Assembly (NCBI RefSeq): GCF_004341845.1
Contig: NZ_SLVB01000001.1
Coordinates: 868,001 to 932,000, forward strand
Reading direction: 5' to 3'
Source: Novosphingobium sp. PhB165
GTDB taxonomy: Bacteria > Pseudomonadota > Alphaproteobacteria > Sphingomonadales > Sphingomonadaceae
Length of the DNA: 64,000 nt
The notes under the pieces were generated by a model. The model searched no databases. It was given only the letters and a program-made list of their open reading frames with translations, and had not been told where the DNA came from. Each line of letters opens with the position of its first letter. Within the stretch, counting starts at the first letter, position 1. This document shows, piece after piece, positions 8,147-17,288 of this stretch. The position numbers were made by a program, and so were the translations under genes.

Positions 8147-9898
8147 TTGCGTCATCCCTCGCCTTTCCGCCGAATCACTGCCCTTGCACTGGCACTCGCC
8201 CTCACCGCTCCGCTGGTTCCGGAAGCTCAGGCTTGGGCAGAGGCGCCCGTCGATGTTGCCGCTGCGAAGGCTGCGCGCCCGCAACAATCCGCCACAACGC
8301 GCCATGCCATGGTCGCCGCTGCGAACCCGCTCGCGGTCGAGGCCGGGGTCGAGGTTCTGCGCAAGGGCGGCTCGGCGGTGGACGCCGCGGTGGCGATCCA
8401 GGCAGTGCTGGGGCTGGTCGAGCCGCAAAGCTCGGGCCTCGGCGGCGGCGGCTTCATGATCTTCTATGACGCGAAGACGAAGCAGGTCACGGCCTATGAC
8501 GGGCGCGAGATGGCGCCGATGGGGGCGAACAACCACCTCTTCGTCGATGACGCCGGCAAGCGCCTGCCCTTCTTCGATGCCGTACTCGGCGGCATTTCGA
8601 CGGGCGTGCCGGGTGCCATCGCCATGCTGGACATGGCCCACCGCGATCACGGCAAGCTCGAATGGGCAGGCCTCTTCGACAAGGCGCACACGCTGGCAGA
8701 GGATGGCTTCATCGTCAGCCCGCGTTTGGCGGGGATGATCGCCTCGAAGGCGCCGCAGGCCTCCGCGCCCGATGCGGTGCGGTACTTCACCAAGGCCGAC
8801 GGCACGCGCTATGTCGCCGGAGACCGCCTGCGCAATCCGGACTATGCAAAGTCGCTGGAGCGGATCGCCCGGTTCGGTGCCTCGGGCCTGCTCACCGGCC
8901 CGATCGCGCAGGACATTGTTGCCCGCCTTCATGAAGGTTCGCGCCCAAGCACGATGACGCTGGCCGACCTTGCCGCCTATCGCCCGCATTCGGGCCCGGC
9001 GCTCTGCAATCCCTACCGCACTTATGTGGTCTGTACGCCGCAGGCGCCTTCCGGCGGCCCCGGCCTGCAAATCGCGCTCGGCGTGCTGGCTCATACCGAT
9101 ATCGACAAGCGCTCCGCCAGCGACGAGAAGGCCTGGTTCCAGTTCGCGCAGGCCAGCCGCCTCGCCTATGCTGATCGCGACCGCTACGTCGGCGATCCGG
9201 CTTTCGTGAAAGTGCCGATCGCCGGCCTGCTCGCGCCGGACTACCTCAAATCCCGCGCCGCGCTGATCGGCGAGAAGGCCGGTCCGATCACCTTCGGCAT
9301 GCCGCAAGGCGCGCCCGTCAACGGAGCAGACGCCACGGCCGAGCCGGGCGGCACCAGCCACTTCGTGATCGTCGATACGCAAGGCAACGTCGTCTCGATG
9401 ACGACCACGGTCGAAAGCATCTTCGGTTCGGGCCGGATGGTCGACGGCTTCTTCCTCAACAACCAGCTTACCGACTTCTCGTTCTCGCCCACCGACGACG
9501 ACGGTGCCCCTGCGGCCAATGCCCCCGCGCCCGGCAAGCGCCCGCGTTCCAGCATGGGCCCGGCAATCGTGCTGACACCGCAAGGCAAGTTCGTGGCGGC
9601 CGCAGGCTCGCCCGGCGGCTCTGCGATCCAGGCCTATAACCTGAAAGTACTGGTTGCCCTGCTCGATTGGCACATGAGCCCGCAGGAGGCGGTTTCGCTG
9701 CCCAACCTCGTGGCGAAGGGCGACACGTACAGCGCCGACGTGTTCCCCGATCCGATCATGGCCGCCCTTGCCGCGCGCGGCATGCCGCTGTCGACCAGCC
9801 GGGGCGAGGAATCCGGCCTGCAAGCCGTGATCGTGGCGCCGAAGGGCTTTGTCGGGGGCGCGGATCCGCGGCGTGAAGGCGTGGCCCGAGGTTTCTGA
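8147..9898 (+). CDS. ggt: gamma-glutamyltransferase
   Basis: Periplasmic gamma-glutamyltranspeptidase, N-terminal nucleophile hydrolase family, which cleaves the gamma-glutamyl bond of glutathione and related peptides. The TTG at 8147 is chosen because GGAGA lies 6 bases upstream and it opens directly on a signal peptide (RRITALALALALTAPLVPEAQA); an in-frame TTG at 8045 adds an unlikely 34 residues. The large-subunit motif SSGLGGGGFMIFYD is present. Autocleavage should occur before Thr403 in PGGTSHFVIVD, giving a small subunit with the conserved FGSGRMVDGFFLNNQLTDFSF region and the C-terminal GSPGGSAI. An amino-acid permease gene follows on the same strand after 139 bases with no recognisable signal. 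Confidence 0.95.
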   Translation: MRHPSPFRRITALALALALTAPLVPEAQAWAEAPVDVAAAKAARPQQSATTRHAMVAAANPLAVEAGVEVLRKGGSAVDAAVAIQAVLGLVEPQSSGLGGGGFMIFYDAKTKQVTAYDGREMAPMGANNHLFVDDAGKRLPFFDAVLGGISTGVPGAIAMLDMAHRDHGKLEWAGLFDKAHTLAEDGFIVSPRLAGMIASKAPQASAPDAVRYFTKADGTRYVAGDRLRNPDYAKSLERIARFGASGLLTGPIAQDIVARLHEGSRPSTMTLADLAAYRPHSGPALCNPYRTYVVCTPQAPSGGPGLQIALGVLAHTDIDKRSASDEKAWFQFAQASRLAYADRDRYVGDPAFVKVPIAGLLAPDYLKSRAALIGEKAGPITFGMPQGAPVNGADATAEPGGTSHFVIVDTQGNVVSMTTTVESIFGSGRMVDGFFLNNQLTDFSFSPTDDDGAPAANAPAPGKRPRSSMGPAIVLTPQGKFVAAAGSPGGSAIQAYNLKVLVALLDWHMSPQEAVSLPNLVAKGDTYSADVFPDPIMAALAARGMPLSTSRGEESGLQAVIVAPKGFVGGADPRREGVARGF

Positions 9899-10037
9899 TA
9901 AAGGGGGCTTCTGACGGGGTGGCTTGAGCACTGGGGCATGACCACGCATAGTCGGCGGCGATGAAACAGCTCGCCGTCGACGTTCCCGCCCTTGACCGGC
10001 ATCAGGTTCGGCGCGGATTTCTGACAGTGTCACGCAC

Positions 10038-11327
10038 GTGACGGACAGGAATCCCAAAGCCGGAAGTCTGGGCCTCGTGGCGGCCACGGCGCTGGTCATG
10101 GGCAACATGATCGGCTCCGGCGTGTTCCTGCTACCCGCCAGCCTTGCGCCGTTCGGATGGAACGGGGTGATCGGCTGGCTCATAACGATCAGCGGCGCAC
10201 TTGTGCTCGCCTATGTTCTCAGCCGCCTTACCCGTGCCCGTCCCGGAGCCGGTGGACCGGCGGGCTTCGTTACAGACGCCTTCGGACCGGCTGCCGGGTT
10301 CTTCATCAGCTGGATCTATCTGGTCTCGATCTGGACCTCGGTGGTGGCGATCGCGGTGGCCGCCGTCAGCTATCTGTCCAGCATCGTGCCCCTGCTTGGC
10401 ATGGGCGAGTACGTCCCGGCGATGGCCGCCATCGTGCTGCTCTGGCTCATGGCGTTCATCAACTTGCGCGGCGTGCGCGCGGCCGGTGAGTTCCAGATCG
10501 TCACCCTTGCTCTCAAGGTCCTTCCGCTTATCGTCGTCATCATGATCGCTGCAGCCGTGCTCGGAAGCGGACGCGCGCATGTCGCGCCTCCCGTTCCCGG
10601 CAGCATCGGCTTCGGCGCGATCAACGGCGCCGCCACGCTGACGCTCTGGGCGCTGCTCGGCTTCGAGAGCGCGAGCGTCGCGACGGCCCGCGTGCGCAAT
10701 CCTGAAGTGAACATCGCCCGCGCCACGCTCTGGGGCACGGGGCTTACCGGCATTCTCTACCTTCTGGTCTGCTCGGCGGTTGCGCTACTGCTGCCGGTGG
10801 AGGTTGCCGCGCATTCGCCGGCCCCCTTCGCGACATTCGTCGCGCGCTTCTGGAATGCAGACGCCGCCACGTTTATCACGGTCTTTGCCGTCATCAGCTG
10901 CGTCGGCGCGCTCAACGGCTGGACCCTGCTCGAAGCCGAAATGGTGCGCGACATGGCGAACCGCCGCCTGCTCCCTGCATGGTTCGCTGAGACCGACGGG
11001 CGCGGGGTCGCGCGCCGCGCGCTGCTGATCTCGACCGTGATCGCCAGCCTCTTTGCGGCAATGAACGCCAGCCGGTCGATGCAGGCGCTGTTCGAATATC
11101 TGCTGCTGCTATCGACCTCGGCGACGCTGTGGCTCTACCTTGCCTGCGCGCTTTCAGCGCTGCGATTGGGAGTTGCGCGCCCCGCCGCCATTCTAGGTGC
11201 TGTCTATGCGTTGTGGACGCTCTGGGGGGCCGGGATCGGCGCGAGCGGGCTCAGCTTCGTGCTGATGGCGCTAGGCCTGCCGATCTGGCTCATGGTCCGG
11301 CGCCGAAACGCCGAGCAGCGCGTCTAG
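10038..11327 (+). CDS. APC family amino-acid permease
   Basis: A 429-residue transporter with 12 predicted membrane helices. The first helix carries the substrate-binding GNMIGSGVFLLP motif (residues 22-33) typical of the APC superfamily, closest in feel to the AdiC/CadB antiporter branch; the sixth helix region has TLTLWALLGFESASV. The start is a GTG. It lies downstream of ggt on the same strand, so it may take up amino acids released by that enzyme; this is inference. Its last 57 bases are overlapped by the convergent TetR-type gene. Confidence 0.88.
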   Translation: MTDRNPKAGSLGLVAATALVMGNMIGSGVFLLPASLAPFGWNGVIGWLITISGALVLAYVLSRLTRARPGAGGPAGFVTDAFGPAAGFFISWIYLVSIWTSVVAIAVAAVSYLSSIVPLLGMGEYVPAMAAIVLLWLMAFINLRGVRAAGEFQIVTLALKVLPLIVVIMIAAAVLGSGRAHVAPPVPGSIGFGAINGAATLTLWALLGFESASVATARVRNPEVNIARATLWGTGLTGILYLLVCSAVALLLPVEVAAHSPAPFATFVARFWNADAATFITVFAVISCVGALNGWTLLEAEMVRDMANRRLLPAWFAETDGRGVARRALLISTVIASLFAAMNASRSMQALFEYLLLLSTSATLWLYLACALSALRLGVARPAAILGAVYALWTLWGAGIGASGLSFVLMALGLPIWLMVRRRNAEQRV

Positions 11328-11915
11328 CCACGCCTCGACCAGTCCGGTCGCCTCCTCCGGCGTGAAGGGCGCCTTGCCCAGGCTGAGTTCGAGCCAGAGC
11401 CCGTCGATCAGCGCGGTCAGGCCCACGCCGATCAGCCGGGTATCGGCCATGCCCGGTCGGCACGCGCGGATCAGCGCATCCATGCCGATCCGAAACTCGC
11501 CATAGATCTCTTCGTGGAGCGCGGCGATGCCGGAGTCCTGCGGCGTCATTGCCCAGAATGCCAGCCAGGTCGCCAGCAGTTCGGGATCGGCAATGGGCGG
11601 ACGGAAGCTGGCAGCGAGATAGGCCAGCAGGCGCGCCCTCGGTTCTTCACCCGCCTCGGCCACGGCCTCTTCAAGCGCCCGTGCGACCCGGTTTCCCGTC
11701 CAGCGATAGGCTTCGGCAATCGCATCGGACACGCCGCCAAAATAGTGTCGCAACAGCCCCGGCGACACTCCTGCCATCCCGCAGATCGAGCGAACCGAAG
11801 TCCCGCCCACGCCGTGCACCGCAAGACACCGTGCCGTCGCCTCGATCAGGCTCTGCCGCCGCTCGTCGGGATCACCGCGCGTATAGGCCGGTGTGGAGGA
11901 TTGCTTGGTAGTCAT
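11271..11915 (-). CDS. BetI-like TetR family regulator
   Basis: A 214-residue repressor from the ATG at 11915. The N-terminal DNA-binding domain has RRQSLIEATARCLAVHG followed by the helix-turn-helix TSVRSICGMAGVSPGLLRHYFG, close to BetI, the choline-sensing repressor. The C-terminal part (RPPIADPELLATWLAFWA) also resembles the BetI ligand domain. It is divergent from a Rieske oxygenase gene across only 36 bases, which hold a 22-bp palindrome. The 3' end overlaps the permease gene by 57 bases. A quaternary ammonium compound is the likely class of effector, inferred from the BetI similarity and the oxygenase next door. Confidence 0.88.
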   Translation of the reverse strand: MTTKQSSTPAYTRGDPDERRQSLIEATARCLAVHGVGGTSVRSICGMAGVSPGLLRHYFGGVSDAIAEAYRWTGNRVARALEEAVAEAGEEPRARLLAYLAASFRPPIADPELLATWLAFWAMTPQDSGIAALHEEIYGEFRIGMDALIRACRPGMADTRLIGVGLTALIDGLWLELSLGKAPFTPEEATGLVEAWLDALLGVSAPDHEPDRQA

Positions 11916-11919
11916 CGCG

Positions 11920-11941
11920 TTGTTATACGATCGTACAACAA
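11920..11941. promoter_or_regulatory. TetR-type operator in divergent promoter
   Basis: A 22-bp palindrome with half-sites TTGTTATACGA and TCGTACAACAA, matching at 10 of 11 positions. It occupies most of the 36-bp gap between the start codons of the BetI-like repressor (11915) and the Rieske oxygenase (11952) and abuts the oxygenase ribosome-binding site AAGGAG (11940-11945). A bound repressor would block both genes. Confidence 0.75.
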
Positions 11942-11951
11942 GGAGTCGCCC

Positions 11952-13118
11952 ATGGCAACGCAGCTCAAGGATTTCGCGGAAAACGATCCGCTCGATGGCT
12001 GGAGCCTGCCGGCCTGGACTTATTCCGATCCCGAATTCCTGGCGGTGGAGAAGGAGCGCATCTTCGCCCCAAGCTGGCAGGTCGTCTGCCACGAGAGCGA
12101 CGTGCCGAACGTGGGCGACTGGCACACGCTGGAGTACATCAGCGAAAGCGTGATCGTCGTGCGCGGCAATGACGGGCAGCTACGCGCCTTCACCAATGTC
12201 TGCCGCCATCGCGGATCGCGCGTGGTCGATGGCGCGAGCGGCTGCGCGAAGAAGCTGATCTGCCCCTATCACGCCTGGGTCTACGATCTCGACGGCCGCC
12301 TTGCCGGCGTGCCCGACAGTCAGAGCTATCCCGATTTCGACAAGGCCCAGCACGGCCTTGCTCCGGTGGACATAGAAGTCTGGCGCGGCTTCATCTTCGT
12401 GCGCCTGGTCAATGACGGCGGCCCCTCGATCGCGCAAATGATGGCCCCTTACGAGGAGATGGTCGCACCTTATCGCTTCGAGGATCTGAAGGCGCTTGGC
12501 CGCGTCACCATGCGCCCGCGCGAGGTGAACTGGAAGAACGTGGGCGACAACTATTCGGACGGGCTGCACATCCCCGTCGCCCACCCCGGTCTCACCCGCC
12601 TGTTTGGCCGCAGCTACGGCGTGGAAGCGGAGCGTCATGTCGACCGGATGTGGGGCGATCTGATGGACGCGCCCTCGTCCAACTGGTCCGAACGCATGTA
12701 CCAGCGCCTGCTGCCGTCGGTGCCGCACTTGCCCGAGGACCGGCAGCGCCACTGGCTCTATTTCAAGCTATGGCCCGGCGTCGCCTTCGACATCTATCCG
12801 GATCAGGTCGATTTCATGCAATGGCTGCCCACGGGGCCGGAAACCTGCATGATCCGCGAGATCAGCTACGTGCTTCCCGATGACCGCCGCGAGATGCGCG
12901 CCGCGCGCTATCTCAACTGGCGCATCAATCGGCAGGTCAATGCCGAGGATACGCAGCTCATCGCCCGCGTGCAGGCGGGCATGGCCTCGCGCACGTTCTC
13001 GGTCGGGCCGCTGTCCGACAAGGAAGTCTGCCTGCGCCACTTCTGCAAGCGCATCCGCGAACTGATCCCAGAGGCCCGCCAGAACGAGCGGCCCGCATCC
13101 GGCTGGAGCCAAAAATGA
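11952..13118 (+). CDS. Rieske non-heme iron oxygenase alpha subunit
   Basis: A 388-residue oxygenase. The Rieske [2Fe-2S] ligands are Cys84-x-His86 (CRHRG) and Cys104-x2-His107 (CPYHAW). The mononuclear iron site shows NVGDNYSDGLHIPVAHPGL with His206 and His211, and the third acidic ligand is probably in NAEDTQL near the C-terminus. The size and pattern fit the ring-hydroxylating/CntA-GbcA group, which includes enzymes demethylating or cleaving quaternary ammonium compounds. The start at 11952 has AAGGAG 6 bases upstream. It overlaps the next flavoprotein gene by ATGA. No dedicated ferredoxin or CntB-type reductase gene is adjacent, so the electron donor is unclear. The substrate is inferred only from the BetI-like regulator. 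Confidence 0.9.
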   Translation: MATQLKDFAENDPLDGWSLPAWTYSDPEFLAVEKERIFAPSWQVVCHESDVPNVGDWHTLEYISESVIVVRGNDGQLRAFTNVCRHRGSRVVDGASGCAKKLICPYHAWVYDLDGRLAGVPDSQSYPDFDKAQHGLAPVDIEVWRGFIFVRLVNDGGPSIAQMMAPYEEMVAPYRFEDLKALGRVTMRPREVNWKNVGDNYSDGLHIPVAHPGLTRLFGRSYGVEAERHVDRMWGDLMDAPSSNWSERMYQRLLPSVPHLPEDRQRHWLYFKLWPGVAFDIYPDQVDFMQWLPTGPETCMIREISYVLPDDRREMRAARYLNWRINRQVNAEDTQLIARVQAGMASRTFSVGPLSDKEVCLRHFCKRIRELIPEARQNERPASGWSQK

Positions 13119-14719
13119 CCCAGAAATACGATGCCGTTATCATCGGCGGCGGCCACAACGGCCTCGTCTGCGCGTTTTACCTTGCCCGCGCGGGGCTGAA
13201 GGTCCGCATTCTGGAGCGCCGCGACGTGGTCGGCGGCGCGGCGGTGACCGAGGAATTCCACCCCGGTTTCCGCAATTCGGTGGCCAGCTACACCGTCAGC
13301 CTGCTCCAGCCCAAGGTGATCGCCGACATGCGCTTGGCCGACTATGGCTACCGCGTGATCGAGCGGCCGATCTCCAACCTGCTGCCGCAGGAAGACGGCG
13401 GCTATCTCAAGCTGGGCGGCGGGCTGGAGCGCACGCAAGCGGAGTTCCGCCGCTTTTCCAAGCACGATGCCGAAGTGCTGCCCGCCTATTACGATTCGTT
13501 GGAAGTCGTGGCCGAAGTCCTGCGCGATCTGGCGCTGAAGTCACCGCCCAATGCCGGCGACGGCTGGCGCGGACTGATCGACGCGGCGCTTCAGGGCCGC
13601 AAGCTGGCGGGCCTTTCCATCGAAGCGCAACGCGATGTGCTGGACCTCTTCACCAAATCCGCGCGCGGGCTGCTGGACGGCTGGTTCGAGAGCGAGGCGG
13701 TGAAGGCCGCGTTCGGTTTCGACGCCGTGGTCGGCAACTATGCCTCGCCCGATACGCCGGGCAGCGCCTACGTCCTGCTGCACCACGTCTTTGGTGAGGT
13801 GAACGGCAAGAAGGGCGCATGGGGCCACTCGGTCGGCGGCATGGGCAACATCACCCGCATCATGGGCGAAGTCTGTCGCAAGCTGGGCGTGGAGATCAGC
13901 CTGGAAAGCCCGGTCGATCAGGTCCTCGTCGATGGCGACAAGGTGGCCGGCGTGCGGCTTGAAAGCGGCGAAGAAATTGCCGCCACCCGCGTGATCGCCA
14001 ATGTCGGGCCCAAGCTGCTCTACGGCAAGATGATCGCGCAGAGCGACCTAAAGCCCGATTTCCAGCGGCGCATGAAGAGCTTCAAGGCGGGCAGCGGCAC
14101 CTTCCGCATGAACGTGGCGCTTTCCGAACTGCCGAAGTTCACCTGCATTCCCGAACCGGGAGAGCATCACCAGTCCGGCATCATCATCGCGCCGACGCTG
14201 GACTACATGGACCGCGCGTTCCTCGACGCGAAGACCTATGGCTGGTCGAAGAAGCCGATCGTGGAGATGCTGATCCCCTCGACCGTGGACGACAGCCTCG
14301 CGCCCGAAGGCCAGCATGTCGCCAGCCTGTTCTGCCAGCAGTTCGCCCCGGAACTGCCGGATGGCCGCGACTGGGACGCCGAGGAAGACAAGGCGGCGGA
14401 TACCATCATCGACACCGTGGAGGAATACGCGCCGGGCTTCCGCGCCTCGATCCTCGGGCGACAGGTACTCAGCCCCAAGGGGCTGGAACGCAAGTTCGGC
14501 CTGGTCGGCGGAGACATCATGCACGGCAACCTGACGCTCGACCAGATGTGGTCGGCGCGTCCGGTGCTCGGTCATGGCAGCTATCGCGGGCCGATCAAGG
14601 GGCTCTACATGTGCGGCTCGGGCAGCCACCCGGGCGGCGGCGTGACCGGCGCGCCGGGCCACAACTGCGCGCACGAGGTGATCGCCGACAAGGGCCGTTT
14701 CGGACGCTTCAGGGCCTAA
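13115..14719 (+). CDS. PYROXD2/phytoene-desaturase-like FAD oxidoreductase
   Basis: A 534-residue flavoprotein. The N-terminal Rossmann motif is DAVIIGGGHNGLVCAFYLARAG (FAD-binding GxGxxG at about residues 10-15), followed by ERRDVVGGAAVTEEFHPGF. The C-terminal FAD-binding signature GLYMCGSGSHPGGGVTGAPG is typical of the NAD(P)/FAD oxidoreductases related to carotenoid desaturases and human PYROXD2. The ATG overlaps the oxygenase stop (ATGA, 13115-13118), so the two proteins are made together and should act on the same pathway, either oxidising the oxygenase product or substrate. A 173-base gap with nothing recognisable follows. Confidence 0.88.
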   Translation: MTQKYDAVIIGGGHNGLVCAFYLARAGLKVRILERRDVVGGAAVTEEFHPGFRNSVASYTVSLLQPKVIADMRLADYGYRVIERPISNLLPQEDGGYLKLGGGLERTQAEFRRFSKHDAEVLPAYYDSLEVVAEVLRDLALKSPPNAGDGWRGLIDAALQGRKLAGLSIEAQRDVLDLFTKSARGLLDGWFESEAVKAAFGFDAVVGNYASPDTPGSAYVLLHHVFGEVNGKKGAWGHSVGGMGNITRIMGEVCRKLGVEISLESPVDQVLVDGDKVAGVRLESGEEIAATRVIANVGPKLLYGKMIAQSDLKPDFQRRMKSFKAGSGTFRMNVALSELPKFTCIPEPGEHHQSGIIIAPTLDYMDRAFLDAKTYGWSKKPIVEMLIPSTVDDSLAPEGQHVASLFCQQFAPELPDGRDWDAEEDKAADTIIDTVEEYAPGFRASILGRQVLSPKGLERKFGLVGGDIMHGNLTLDQMWSARPVLGHGSYRGPIKGLYMCGSGSHPGGGVTGAPGHNCAHEVIADKGRFGRFRA

Positions 14720-14892
14720 AACCGGGCGCTTCATCCCTTCGAGCGGGCAACCCACCGAAATCACGCTGGGCATAGCGGATAAAACCGTCCTGAGGTCCGG
14801 TTACGGGAAACCGGCGCCTTTCGCGGCAAGCGGAGGGCCGATTTCCGGACCGGTGCCAAGAACGGCCGGGTCGCCAAGAACGGGAAGACCGC

Positions 14893-15975
14893 TTGACCAG
14901 CACTTTGATTGCCGATCCCTCACGCAAGTCTGCTGCGATCTCCATCGCGCGCGTCATCTGCATCCTTGGCGTGGTCTATGTCCACGCCTGGACGGGCCTG
15001 ACCGGCTACGACCTGCAACTGGCCCGCGGCACCCCGCAGGACGACTTTCGTTGGGTGCTGATGGACGTGTTCGGACGCAGCGCCGTGCCGCTGCTCGGGC
15101 TGATCTCGGGCTGGCTGGTCGCGTCGTCGAGCCGCACGCGTGACTGGCCCACGCATGTCGCCCGCAAGGCGCGGACGATCCTGCTGCCGATGGTCTTGTG
15201 GAACGCCCTCGCCCTGCTGCTGGTATCCGGGACGGCATGGTTGCTGAACCTGCCCGCGCCAACGCCGCACTCGTTCGACTGGGTGTTCGAGGAACTCTTC
15301 GTCGCCAGCCGCAATCCGGACATCAACGTACAGATGCCGTTCCTGCGAGACCTCTTCGTTTGCATGCTGGCCGCGCCGTGGCTGGTGCGGCTTGCGAACC
15401 CATGGCTGGTGGCAATCGCTTCGATCGCCGCCGTTTGCCAGATCGTCGGCATCGGCGCGCCGGTGGTGATGCGGGCCTCGATCCCGTTCTTTTTCGTGCT
15501 GGGCATTCTCGCCCGGCGCGAGAATTTCGCCGACCGAGTGGCCTCATGGCCCCTGCCGGTGGCACTTCTGCCATTCGCGAGCCTGATGGCTCTACAGCTC
15601 TTTTTGACGCTTCGGTACGGCATGCAGCCGGACAATGCCGCCAGTGCAACGCTGGATCTGGCGATCAGATTGACGGCGGCTGCGGCTTACTGGCGCCTGG
15701 CCTGGGCTCTTTCGGCCAGCCCGTTAAAGACCCCCTTGCTGCGGATCGAACCTTTTGCCTTCTTCCTGTTCTGTTCGCACCTGATCCTGATCTGGCTGGG
15801 AGGCCCGCTGCTGGGTGCGTTGTTCGGCAAGCTCGGGTCGCCGCTCTATCCCTACTTCCTACTGGCCCAGCCGTTCATCGTGCTGCTGGCGGTCGTGGCG
15901 CTTGGGACCGCACTGGTCCGCGCAGCGCCCGGACCCGCGAAAGTGCTGAGCGGAGGACGGCTGGCGGCGGCCTGA
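14893..15975 (+). CDS. acyltransferase 3 family membrane protein
   Basis: A 360-residue polytopic protein of the acyltransferase 3 family (OatA/OafA/OpgC-like), which O-acylates extracytoplasmic sugars. The first helix contains ISIARVICILGVVYVHAW, with the conserved histidine (His30 or so) used for acyl transfer, and the second conserved block is FGRSAVPLLGLISGWLV. About ten hydrophobic helices follow. The start is a TTG with GGGAAG 4-9 bases upstream; no better start is near. The gene stands alone between the flavoprotein gene and a convergent amidohydrolase, so its acceptor is unknown. Confidence 0.85.
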   Translation: MTSTLIADPSRKSAAISIARVICILGVVYVHAWTGLTGYDLQLARGTPQDDFRWVLMDVFGRSAVPLLGLISGWLVASSSRTRDWPTHVARKARTILLPMVLWNALALLLVSGTAWLLNLPAPTPHSFDWVFEELFVASRNPDINVQMPFLRDLFVCMLAAPWLVRLANPWLVAIASIAAVCQIVGIGAPVVMRASIPFFFVLGILARRENFADRVASWPLPVALLPFASLMALQLFLTLRYGMQPDNAASATLDLAIRLTAAAAYWRLAWALSASPLKTPLLRIEPFAFFLFCSHLILIWLGGPLLGALFGKLGSPLYPYFLLAQPFIVLLAVVALGTALVRAAPGPAKVLSGGRLAAA

Positions 15976-15980
15976 GGCCG

Positions 15981-17288
15981 CTATTCCTCGACCGTCCCCG
16001 CCTTCATCACATGCGAGACATGCTCCAGCACGCTCACATCGCGCAAGGGATCGCCTTCGACCGCGATCATGTCGGCAAACTTGCCGGGCGCGATCGAGCC
16101 CAGTTCGCTTTCGTGACCAATCAGCGTCGCCGCATCGATCGTCGCCGCCTTGATTGCCTGCATCGGCGTCATGCCGTACTTCACCATATAGGCGAACTGG
16201 CGCGCATTGAGACCGTGCGGATAGACCCCCGCATCGGTGCCAAAGGCTAGCTTGACCCCCATCTTCACTGCCTTCGCGAAGCCGTCGCGCTGGATCTGCG
16301 TGGTCTCACGGTTCTTGCGCAAGTATTCGGCGGGCCAGCCCTCCTTGGTGCCCTGCTGATCGATCCAGTCCCCGTCGTAGATATCCATGACCAGCCAGAC
16401 ATCGGCATCCTTGGCCATCTTCAGGCCCTCGTCATCGATCAGGCTGGCATGCTCCACCGAATGCACGCCGGAACGGATCGCCGCCTTGATACCCTCAGCG
16501 CCATGGGCATGGGCGGTCGCGTAGGAGTGATGCTCCTTCGCCACGGCAACGACCGCGCGCATCTCGTCCTCGGTCAATTCCACTTGCCCCGGCTCGGTGC
16601 CGATGGCGAGGACCGCGCCGGTGGCGATCATCTTGATGAAATCGGCCCCATGCTCGAACAGGAATTCGGTCTTCTCATGCGCTTCCTGCGGGTTGCGGAT
16701 CACGCCGTAGCGCATGTCCGCCGGAACTTGGTCGTTCGGGACCACCCCGTTAAGCTCACCCCCGCCGCCCGGCTTGGTGATATAGGCACCGGCCACGAAC
16801 ATGCGCGGTCCGGGGACGTCACCCGCGGCAATGGCGTCGCGCAAGGCCACGTCGGTAAGCCCGCGATAGGTGCCGACATCGCGGACGGTAGTGAAGCCCG
16901 CGTCGAGCGTCACTTTGGCATTGTGTGCCCCGATCAGCGCGGTCAGCTGAGGAGAGGTCTTGAGCGGCGCGGCGACATCGGCGCTTTGCCCGGTATCGGC
17001 AAGGTGGGTGTGCAGATCGATGAGGCCGGGCAGCACCGTATAGGCCGACCAGTCCACCTCCTGCGCACCCGAAGGTGTCTTGCCGCAGGCCTCCACGCGG
17101 ATGACGCGGCCGTCGGTCACCAGCACGCACTGCCCGGTGCGCGTGGTGCCGTAGTCCACATCGATCAGTCGTCCCGCACGGACATAAAGCGTTGCCGCCG
17201 AAGCGGGCGCGGCCAGCGCGCCCGCCAGAATTGCCGCGAGAAAAGCCCCCTGCTTCACCCGCTTCCGTTCCGCCCCCATGCTTCTCAC
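15981..17288 (-). CDS. exported amidohydrolase (imidazolonepropionase-like)
   Basis: A 435-residue metal-dependent amidohydrolase with a signal peptide (AFLAAILAGALAAPASA). Metal-binding motifs in order: GLIDLHTHLA (HxH after beta-strand 1), a central Lys-containing FIKMIATGAV, TAHAHG, GVHSVEHAS and FGTDAGVYPHG (the final aspartate). This set fits the Xaa-Pro dipeptidase/Sgx-type amidohydrolases that hydrolyse N-acyl amino acids or proline dipeptides. A GTG at 17288 overlaps the M20 peptidase stop (GTGA); an ATG at 17279 is the alternative start. It forms a two-gene unit with the M20 peptidase, suggesting peptide or acyl-amino-acid breakdown in the periplasm. Confidence 0.88.
   Translation of the reverse strand: MRSMGAERKRVKQGAFLAAILAGALAAPASAATLYVRAGRLIDVDYGTTRTGQCVLVTDGRVIRVEACGKTPSGAQEVDWSAYTVLPGLIDLHTHLADTGQSADVAAPLKTSPQLTALIGAHNAKVTLDAGFTTVRDVGTYRGLTDVALRDAIAAGDVPGPRMFVAGAYITKPGGGGELNGVVPNDQVPADMRYGVIRNPQEAHEKTEFLFEHGADFIKMIATGAVLAIGTEPGQVELTEDEMRAVVAVAKEHHSYATAHAHGAEGIKAAIRSGVHSVEHASLIDDEGLKMAKDADVWLVMDIYDGDWIDQQGTKEGWPAEYLRKNRETTQIQRDGFAKAVKMGVKLAFGTDAGVYPHGLNARQFAYMVKYGMTPMQAIKAATIDAATLIGHESELGSIAPGKFADMIAVEGDPLRDVSVLEHVSHVMKAGTVEE

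Noticed and set aside
8120..10183. 687-codon open frame on the minus strand opposite ggt
   Set aside because: Low-information Arg/Gly/Asp/His-rich product; the plus-strand gene has signal peptide, catalytic Thr and family motifs.
11514..11951. 146-codon N-terminal extension of the Rieske oxygenase
   Set aside because: It is antisense to the repressor's coding DNA, has no homology-like motif, and the ATG at 11952 has a good ribosome-binding site.
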